DNA of 10,162 bases from NCBI GenBank assembly GCA_031274565.1, contig JAISPY010000169.1, positions 1 to 10,162 on the forward strand, given 5' to 3'. Every line of letters starts with the position of its first letter. Position 1 is the first letter of the stretch. Source of the stretch: Treponema sp. (lineage in GTDB: Bacteria; Spirochaetota; Spirochaetia; Treponematales; Breznakiellaceae). Below are positions 5,447-10,162 of this stretch, in pieces. The notes beneath the pieces were generated by a model. It was given only the letters and a program-made list of their open reading frames with translations, was not told the DNA's origin and did no database searches. Both the position numbers and the translations under genes were made by a program.

Positions 5447-6484
5447 ATGATTTTACGGTCAACCAGAAAAAAAATTTTGCAGCGGACTGAGATTTATATA
5501 TTCAGCGCCATTGTGCTGTTCGGCCTGGTGGTTCAGGCCCGGAGCGGCCAGTTTTTTACCAACAACAACCTGGTGGATATATCTCGGTCTATGATTACAC
5601 CGGGTATCTTTGCGGTAGGCGCTTTAATGGTTATGGTGTCCGGCGGCATAGATGTATCCTTTACCGCCATTGCAGCGCTGGCAATGTACGCGGTCACCTC
5701 CATACTGCTTCCTTCAGACTACAGCGGGACTATGCTGCTGCCCTATGGTATGGGGGCGTTCTTTGGCCTGGTCATGGGACTCTTAAACGGGGTACTTATA
5801 GCGTACTTTCACTTTCCGACATTGGTAGTAACCCTGGGGACCTCCAGTCTCTTTATCGGTATCATGCAGGGAGTACTGGGGGCTCACCAGATTCCTATTC
5901 CCCGCGCCATGTACCGTCATGGTCTTGCCCATGTATTCAGGGTATATAACCCGGTCATGAACCTGGGTTCGGAAATGCCGGTTACGATTTTCCTGCTTAT
6001 CGGTTTGCTTGTCCTTGTTTTCTTTATCCTGCGCTATACCATGTTGGGGCGGGGTATCTTCGCTATCGGGGGGGATGAGATTTCCGCGCAGCGGGCGGGG
6101 TTCAACGTCATGGGGATCAAACTGTTTATTTATAGTTTTGTGGGGGCAGTGGCAGGCATCGCCGGCATTGCCCGAGCTTCTATGGTTCAGAGCTGCCAGC
6201 CTACCAACTTAAATGGTATGGAAATGACGGTAATCGCCGCGGTGGTGCTGGGCGGCGCCAGGGTTACCGGCGGTGTAGGTACCCTGACCGGGGCTGTCTT
6301 GGGGGTCGCCCTCATGACCATCATGTCCAACAGCCTGATCCTCATCGGGGTGCCCACTTACTGGCAGCGGGTCTTTACCGGCGCGATCATCATTATTGGT
6401 ACCGGCGTTTCGGCCTATCAGGCTGGCAGCGGAAACCGGCGGAGCAGAAAAAGTTCTGCCGCTAAAACGGTAGTTGCAAATTAA
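5447..6484 (+). CDS. Sugar ABC importer permease 1 (RbsC/LsrC-like)
   Basis: A 345-residue inner-membrane permease of the BPD_transp_2 family. A basic N-terminus (RSTRKKILQR) leads into about nine or ten hydrophobic segments. Family blocks are visible: MVSGGIDVSF after the second segment, FPTLVVTLGTSSLFIG in the middle, the cytoplasmic IGGDEISAQRAGFNV loop that meets the ATPase, and VLGGARVTGGVGTLTGAVLG near the C-terminus. The tail is Lys/Arg/Ser-rich and cytoplasmic. It should form a heterodimer with the next gene product. AGGAG lies 6 nt before the ATG. The structured 250 bp upstream may set its expression relative to the ATPase. Confidence 0.92.
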   Translation: MILRSTRKKILQRTEIYIFSAIVLFGLVVQARSGQFFTNNNLVDISRSMITPGIFAVGALMVMVSGGIDVSFTAIAALAMYAVTSILLPSDYSGTMLLPYGMGAFFGLVMGLLNGVLIAYFHFPTLVVTLGTSSLFIGIMQGVLGAHQIPIPRAMYRHGLAHVFRVYNPVMNLGSEMPVTIFLLIGLLVLVFFILRYTMLGRGIFAIGGDEISAQRAGFNVMGIKLFIYSFVGAVAGIAGIARASMVQSCQPTNLNGMEMTVIAAVVLGGARVTGGVGTLTGAVLGVALMTIMSNSLILIGVPTYWQRVFTGAIIIIGTGVSAYQAGSGNRRSRKSSAAKTVVAN

Positions 6485-6499
6485 TTGACGGAGTGAAGA

Positions 6500-7567
6500 A
6501 TGGCGGATAAAAAAGGCATATCCCTGCTGCGGCCTAAACGGGATGAAGATAAAAACGTAGTACGGCTGTTTTTTGTGTTTATCGGTGTATTTATCCTGAT
6601 GAGCGTGCTCAAGCCCCAGTTGTTCTTACAGAAGGGCAATTTTATTTCCATGGCGACTCAGTTTCCCGAATACGGGATCATGGCCATTGGCATTTCCCTG
6701 GCGATGATTTCCGGCGGTATTGATCTTGCGGTAGTGGGGACCGCAAACCTTTCGGCCATCTTTGCGGCCAAATACCTTATCGCCGCCGCTCCCCGCGGAA
6801 CGCCGCCGGAACAGGCCCTGGGAGCCATTGGTATCGCGGTAGTGCTGGCCCTGGCCGTGGGCCTTGCGGCGGGGGCCTTTAACGGCTTCCTTATCGCGTG
6901 GCTCAAGATTCCGGCGATCCTCGCCACCCTGGGAACCCAGCAGCTCTTTACGGGTTTTGCTATTGTGGTGACTGAGGGAAAGCCCTTGTCGCGCTTACCG
7001 CTGCTGTATTCCCAAATCGGTAACGCCGAACTTTTTGGTTTTTTACCGGTTCCCTTTATGCTGTATGTGATCCTGGCGGTTTCCACAGGGTTGCTGCTTA
7101 GTAAGACGAGTTTCGGCCTGCGGCTGTACTTTACCGGAACTAATCCCAAGGCAGCGGTCTTTGCGGGGATTGAAAACAAACTGATCCTCCTGCGAACCTA
7201 CATGCTGTCCGGGCTGCTTTCCTCCACCGCGGGACTGATTATGATGGCCCGGGCTAATTCCGCTAAGGCCGACTACGGCGCGGCCTATACCTTGCAGTGT
7301 GTATTAATAGCGGTGCTGGGCGGCGTGGATCCCAACGGAGGATTCGGAACCATCCGGGGACTTACCCTAGCGGTACTTATTCTGCAATTCCTATCTTCGG
7401 GGCTGAATATGTTTGAACATATTTCCAATTTTTACCGGGATATTATCTGGGGCGGGGTGCTGATCCTTGCGTTGATCGTTAATTGGGCTATCGCCAAGCG
7501 GAACGAAAAGAGGATCGTTAGCCGGAACAGCCCTGCGGGATTGGAGAAAGCCTCCGGAAGTTCGTGA
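6500..7567 (+). CDS. Sugar ABC importer permease 2 (RbsC/LsrD-like)
   Basis: A 355-residue inner-membrane permease of the same family, the likely heterodimer partner of the preceding one; its start is 15 bp after that gene's stop, with GGAG just upstream. Family blocks: MISGGIDLAVVGTANLSAI, LKIPAILATLGTQQLFTG, the coupling-loop region FTGTNPKAAVFAGI, and AVLGGVDPNGGFGTIRGLTLAV. The N-terminus is long and charged (MADKKGISLLRPKRDEDKN) and the C-terminus polar, both probably cytoplasmic. It is the last gene of the importer operon. Confidence 0.92.
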   Translation: MADKKGISLLRPKRDEDKNVVRLFFVFIGVFILMSVLKPQLFLQKGNFISMATQFPEYGIMAIGISLAMISGGIDLAVVGTANLSAIFAAKYLIAAAPRGTPPEQALGAIGIAVVLALAVGLAAGAFNGFLIAWLKIPAILATLGTQQLFTGFAIVVTEGKPLSRLPLLYSQIGNAELFGFLPVPFMLYVILAVSTGLLLSKTSFGLRLYFTGTNPKAAVFAGIENKLILLRTYMLSGLLSSTAGLIMMARANSAKADYGAAYTLQCVLIAVLGGVDPNGGFGTIRGLTLAVLILQFLSSGLNMFEHISNFYRDIIWGGVLILALIVNWAIAKRNEKRIVSRNSPAGLEKASGSS

Positions 7568-7585
7568 AAATCCAGCCTGAGCCGG

Positions 7586-7630
7586 AAGAGGTGGAGGGTA
7601 CCGTACCAATACGCGCTCGCCGCCTCTTTT
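7586..7630 (+). terminator. Possible terminator of the importer operon
   Basis: AAGAGGTGG (7586-7594) pairs with CCGCCTCTT (7620-7628) over 9 bp with one G-U pair and a 25-nt loop, 19 bp after the last permease stop. Only TTTT, partly inside the stem, follows, so this is a weak intrinsic terminator at best; it could be just a 3'-end stabiliser. Confidence 0.4.
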
Positions 7631-7636
7631 GCGGTT

Positions 7637-7704
7637 CTTAGGACCTATGCACGAATAAAATACCCTGCTCATTAGGTCATGGTATTGCTGCGTGGGCCCT
7701 TACG
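7637..7704 (+). repeat. Dispersed intergenic repeat, copy 2
   Basis: Diverged second copy of the block at 5293-5350, about ten bases longer because its hairpin loop is bigger. The stem AATACC (7659-7664) with GGTATT (7681-7686) is kept while the loop changes from 6 to 16 nt. It lies after the operon's last hairpin, on the same strand as copy 1. I see nothing recognisable in the remaining stretch to the next gene (7705-7808). Confidence 0.65.
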
Positions 7705-7808
7705 ATGATTCGTTTCTCGTCCCCATTTTGAAATGGTTACGGGAAATTCCTTTGCATGTTCTTGCATACCCTACTCTTCATGCGGTCTTTATACTTCATG
7801 GCTCCTTG

Positions 7809-8219
7809 TTACCTCACCACACCGCCAAGTACGTCCGCCCAGCGTTCCGGGTAACGGCTATAGTACCACTGCTGCCGCCGCTTAGAGGGCCATGCCTGGT
7901 GGAATACCCTATCCCAGAGGTTGTTACCAACCGCGGAAGGGATACCGATAACGATTAGGTACAACGGGCCAAAAAGCATGGACTGTCTGCAATGACCGAA
8001 CTCATGGGCTATGGCTTCTAGGCCACAGCGGTTATGCAGAAAGATATACTGTCCAAGAGCAACCCCAAACCAGCTTTTATCGAATCGGTAGAGGGTTTTT
8101 CCTCGGTAATACTCCTTAGTAATATGGTTGCCCAAGCATTTCAAATAGCCATATACCAGAAATGCCAAAACATGCTGCGGGATTTGCCAAACGAAACCCA
8201 GAGCATTTTTAAGGTACAT
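7809..8219 (-). CDS. Small zinc-metallopeptidase-like protein (HExxH...ExxAD)
   Basis: A 136-residue protein of unknown role. The N-terminus (7-30) and residues 82-97 are hydrophobic and could be membrane-associated. HEFGH (72-76) is a zinc-peptidase HExxH motif, and ERWAD (125-129) matches the ExxAD third-ligand motif of gluzincins such as M48. In between lies MLFGPLYLIVIGIPS. I recall similar short hypothetical proteins with HExGHxxQS and GPLYL from other bacteria, but no characterised member. It is far shorter than typical M48 or M56 peptidases and may be a minimal gluzincin. The start is well fixed: AAGGAGG lies 5 nt before ATG 8219. No clear promoter is seen. It is convergent with the importer operon and has no obvious link to sugar use. 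Confidence 0.7.
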   Translation of the reverse strand: MYLKNALGFVWQIPQHVLAFLVYGYLKCLGNHITKEYYRGKTLYRFDKSWFGVALGQYIFLHNRCGLEAIAHEFGHCRQSMLFGPLYLIVIGIPSAVGNNLWDRVFHQAWPSKRRQQWYYSRYPERWADVLGGVVR

Positions 8220-8236
8220 TCCATCCTCCTTTTTAA

Positions 8237-8557
8237 GCCGTTCGGTTATGGTTCACTCAGGCTCAAAACAGCGGCTGTCCTTCAGATCAACGGTTCTGCG
8301 GAACCGAGACAAATCCTGAACATACGTTGAGCATTAAAAGTATGGAGTACCTGAGCAGGTCCTTAAACGATATACGGTTAGGGACTATTCAAAGCGGATA
8401 TATCATCTCAGAGAGCACCCGCGGTTCCACCCGTTTGATGATACGGGGATTGTCCGTGGTGGTAAATACTATCACTGTGAACCGTAAGGAAGCCCTTGAG
8501 CATCTCATTTACCATGTCATTCAGGATTGTTTAATATCCCTTGCATCATATCCGTGA
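8237..8557 (+). other. Orphan open frame, possible gene remnant
   Basis: A frame open from 8237 to the stop at 8555-8557 has possible starts TTG 8327 and ATG 8342, neither with a convincing RBS. From 8342 it reads MEYLSRSLNDIRLGTIQSGY and continues with a plausible, non-repetitive composition up to DCLISLASYP. I recognise no family. It could be a short real gene, the tail of a lost gene, or chance. The rest of this gene-poor stretch (8220-8600) holds the RBS of the metallopeptidase gene at one end and palindromes at the other. Confidence 0.25.
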
Positions 8558-8565
8558 TGCATGAG

Positions 8566-8594
8566 TATCTGTACAGATTATTGCTGTACAGATA
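8566..8594 (-). terminator. Hairpin of twin CTGTACAG palindromes after the SDR gene
   Basis: TATCTGTACAG (8566-8576) and CTGTACAGATA (8584-8594) are exact complements, an 11-bp stem with a 7-nt loop, six bases beyond the SDR stop codon. Each arm also contains the self-complementary CTGTACAG. A second stem, TGCATCA/TGATGCA (8542-8548 with 8555-8561), follows on the minus strand. There is no U-tract. Most likely it ends or protects the dehydrogenase message; a protein-binding site is possible. Confidence 0.45.
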
Positions 8595-8600
8595 GGTTTC

Positions 8601-9371
8601 TCATCTAATGGTATAACCGCCGTCAACGATCAGATTGTGACCGGTAATCATGGCCGCGGCGTCACTACAGAGGAAAGCGGTAACGCCGGCTATCTCATCG
8701 ACTTCGGCAAAACGTCCTGCGGGAATTTCCTTTTTGAAGGCGTCACCGGCGGGATTATCCCAAACCCTGCGGCCCATTTCGGTCATGACGACGGTTGGTG
8801 AAACGCAGTTGACCCGTATGCCATATTTGCCCCACTCAAGCGCCAGAACTTTGGTCATGGCAATGATGGCAGCCTTACTGGCGCAATAGGCGACATGCTT
8901 ATCCAGAGCGATAACACCCGCCTGGGAAGCCATGTTCACGATACAACCATCCCCCTGTTTACACGCAATCCAATGAGCGCCGACAAGCTTGGCCATCATA
9001 AAACTCGCCTTGAGGTTGACATCCATCATTCGATCCCAGTGCTCTTCCCGATAGGATTCGGCCTTTTCCAAAAGACTAATTCCGGCAATGTTGAGCAGTA
9101 TATCAACCTTGCCGAAAGCCGCCAAGGTTTTATCCAGCACCGTCTTTCGGATATTCCCCTCACAGAGATTCCCCGGGACACCGATGTTTTCAGTCCCCAG
9201 TTTTTTCGCGATACAATCCGTGGCGGGATTAGTAGCGGCTAGAACCAGCTTTACGCCCTTTTTCGCGAATAACTCCGCGGTGGCATATCCTATTCCCGCA
9301 GTGCCGCCGGTAATAATCGCGACCTTTCCCAAAAGTGAAAAATCCGGGGAAACCCCTTTGTACGTTATCAT
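8601..9371 (-). CDS. Short-chain dehydrogenase, GolD / D-threitol dehydrogenase-like
   Basis: A 256-residue cytoplasmic NAD(P)-dependent oxidoreductase. It has the cofactor motif TGGTAGIG (21-28), NIAG (94-97, usually NNAG) and the catalytic set Asn119, Ser149, Tyr162 and Lys166 (YCASK). The tract HVAYCASKAAIIAMTKVLAL, then SPTVVMTEMG and MITGHNLIVDGGYTI near the end, strongly recall GolD-type polyol dehydrogenases, including the D-threitol dehydrogenase that yields D-erythrulose. D-arabitol or a related polyol is possible. I chose ATG 9369-9371 over an upstream in-frame start at 9434 because it gives the usual N-terminus and overlaps the preceding gene's stop as ATGA, implying translational coupling. 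The RBS (AAGGTGG, about 10 nt upstream) is weak, as expected for a coupled gene. Confidence 0.88.
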   Translation of the reverse strand: MITYKGVSPDFSLLGKVAIITGGTAGIGYATAELFAKKGVKLVLAATNPATDCIAKKLGTENIGVPGNLCEGNIRKTVLDKTLAAFGKVDILLNIAGISLLEKAESYREEHWDRMMDVNLKASFMMAKLVGAHWIACKQGDGCIVNMASQAGVIALDKHVAYCASKAAIIAMTKVLALEWGKYGIRVNCVSPTVVMTEMGRRVWDNPAGDAFKKEIPAGRFAEVDEIAGVTAFLCSDAAAMITGHNLIVDGGYTIR

Positions 9372-10162
9372 GGTATAAACGCCACCTTGAAGTCGCCGTA
9401 CTTGCCGGAAGAATAATCGTAGGCCTTTTCCCATTCTTCCAGCTTAAAGGTAGTTTTGATCACGCCCTCTGTTTTAAGGCTCCCGTTGGCAATACCGTCG
9501 ATAACATAGGGGAAGCAATAGGGGCTCAGGTGGGATCCCAGAACGTCAAGCTCTTTCCGATCGCCGATGATTGACCAATCCACGCTGGTGGGGCCTGAAA
9601 ACACGCTGAATTCCACAAAGGTACCGAGTTTACGGATCATCTTGAGACCCTGAATGACGCTGGAGGGATGACCGGTGGCCTCAATATAGATGTCACAACC
9701 ATACCCGTCGGTCATGGCGAGAATCTCTTTTTCCACGTCAACCTTGGAAGGATTAAAGATGTGGGTCGCGCCAAAGGCCCTTGCCTTTTCAAGACGGGCG
9801 TCCACCATGTCGAGGGAAATGAGGGCCTTGGCGTTCTTGAGGGCCCCATAGGTTACCATGCCCAAGCCCAGCGTACCGGCGCCGGAGATGACGACTACAT
9901 CGGTACACTGAATGTTCGCCCGGTCCACCGCGTGTTTTGAACAGGCATACGGTTCGATAAGCAGGGCCTGTTCCAGGGACATATTCTTGGGAACTTTGTG
10001 GACCAGCGCGTTTTTGGTATAGCGTACGTATTCTGCCATACCGCCGTTAAATTCCTTATGAAAACCGTGCATCCCGTGGGGCTGACACATCCAATACTGG
10101 CCGCTCTTGCAGAAACGGCATTCGCCGCAGGGAACGATCTGATCCGCGGTAACCCGGTCGCC
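9368..10162 (-). CDS. Zinc MDR dehydrogenase, erythritol/L-threitol dehydrogenase-like (5' end off window)
   Basis: The last 265 residues of a medium-chain zinc dehydrogenase; the frame is open to the right edge, so the true start and about 80-90 residues are missing. The visible part starts GDRVTADQIVPCGECRFCK and has the four-Cys structural zinc site (Cys12, 15, 18, 26 of the fragment), the EPYAC catalytic-zinc-region motif, the cofactor motif GAGTLG (94-99), and LDMVDARLE with an Asp favouring NAD. The blocks GYGCDIYIEATGHP, GTFVEFSVF, VDWSIIGDRKELDV and HLSPYC resemble erythritol/L-threitol dehydrogenases, which produce L-erythrulose; this is from memory and the substrate is not proven. 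It overlaps the SDR start by 4 bp (ATGA), so the two are made together. Confidence 0.9.
   Translation of the reverse strand, partial: GDRVTADQIVPCGECRFCKSGQYWMCQPHGMHGFHKEFNGGMAEYVRYTKNALVHKVPKNMSLEQALLIEPYACSKHAVDRANIQCTDVVVISGAGTLGLGMVTYGALKNAKALISLDMVDARLEKARAFGATHIFNPSKVDVEKEILAMTDGYGCDIYIEATGHPSSVIQGLKMIRKLGTFVEFSVFSGPTSVDWSIIGDRKELDVLGSHLSPYCFPYVIDGIANGSLKTEGVIKTTFKLEEWEKAYDYSSGKYGDFKVAFIP

Noticed and set aside
6658..7179. 173-codon minus-strand open frame opposite permease 2
   Set aside because: The plus strand encodes an unmistakable permease; the antisense product is a Pro/Arg/Ala-rich shadow without a start signal.
8034..8330. 98-codon plus-strand open frame opposite the metallopeptidase gene
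   Set aside because: The opposite strand has a strong RBS and conserved zinc motifs; this frame has neither.
9372..9434. N-terminal extension of the SDR (21 extra residues from a start at 9434)
   Set aside because: The extension is the MDR C-terminal coding region read in another frame and is Arg-rich; the ATGA overlap start gives the family's normal N-terminus.

Overview
The window looks like an accessory sugar/polyol-utilisation island from a diderm, moderately GC-rich bacterium. A termite-gut type spirochaete (Treponema relative) is my best guess, from the style of the transporter proteins and the leftover insertion sequences. That assignment is an impression from sequence style, not a computed result.

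Layout. Positions 1-525 hold insertion-sequence debris: the 5' end of an HTH transposase reading off the left edge (minus strand), with repeated sites upstream of it, abutting a decayed IS3-type DDE transposase. Positions 607-2266 (minus) carry a LacI-family regulator followed by an RpiB/LacA/LacB-type sugar-phosphate isomerase. A control region (about 2267-2568) separates these from a divergent plus-strand ABC importer operon (2569-7567): periplasmic binding protein, double-domain ATPase and two permeases of the ribose/rhamnose/AI-2 class. The control region has a consensus promoter in each direction, a 42-bp near-perfect palindrome and a second operator-like site with the same TTTAG-N6-CTAAA geometry. 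Inside the operon, 250 bp between the ATPase and the first permease are packed with hairpins and carry one copy of a short repeat. A diverged second copy lies just after the last permease gene. Positions 7809-8219 (minus) encode a small membrane-associated HExxH/ExxAD zinc-metallopeptidase-like protein. Positions 8220-8600 hold an orphan reading frame and a twin-palindrome hairpin. Positions 8601-10162 (minus) encode two coupled dehydrogenases, a GolD/D-threitol-dehydrogenase-like SDR and, cut by the right edge, a zinc MDR resembling erythritol/L-threitol dehydrogenase.

How the genes may work together. The importer would bring a small sugar or polyol into the cell. The two dehydrogenases would oxidise tetritols (threitol or erythritol) to erythrulose. 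A kinase not seen in this window would phosphorylate it, and the RpiB-like protein would isomerise erythrulose-4-phosphate to erythrose-4-phosphate for the pentose phosphate pathway. This is an inference from three enzyme-family resemblances and from co-location. The dehydrogenase genes are a separate minus-strand operon whose upstream part lies outside the window. The LacI protein is the obvious candidate regulator of both the importer and its own lacI-isomerase operon. The lacI promoter is placed so that the message would be leaderless.
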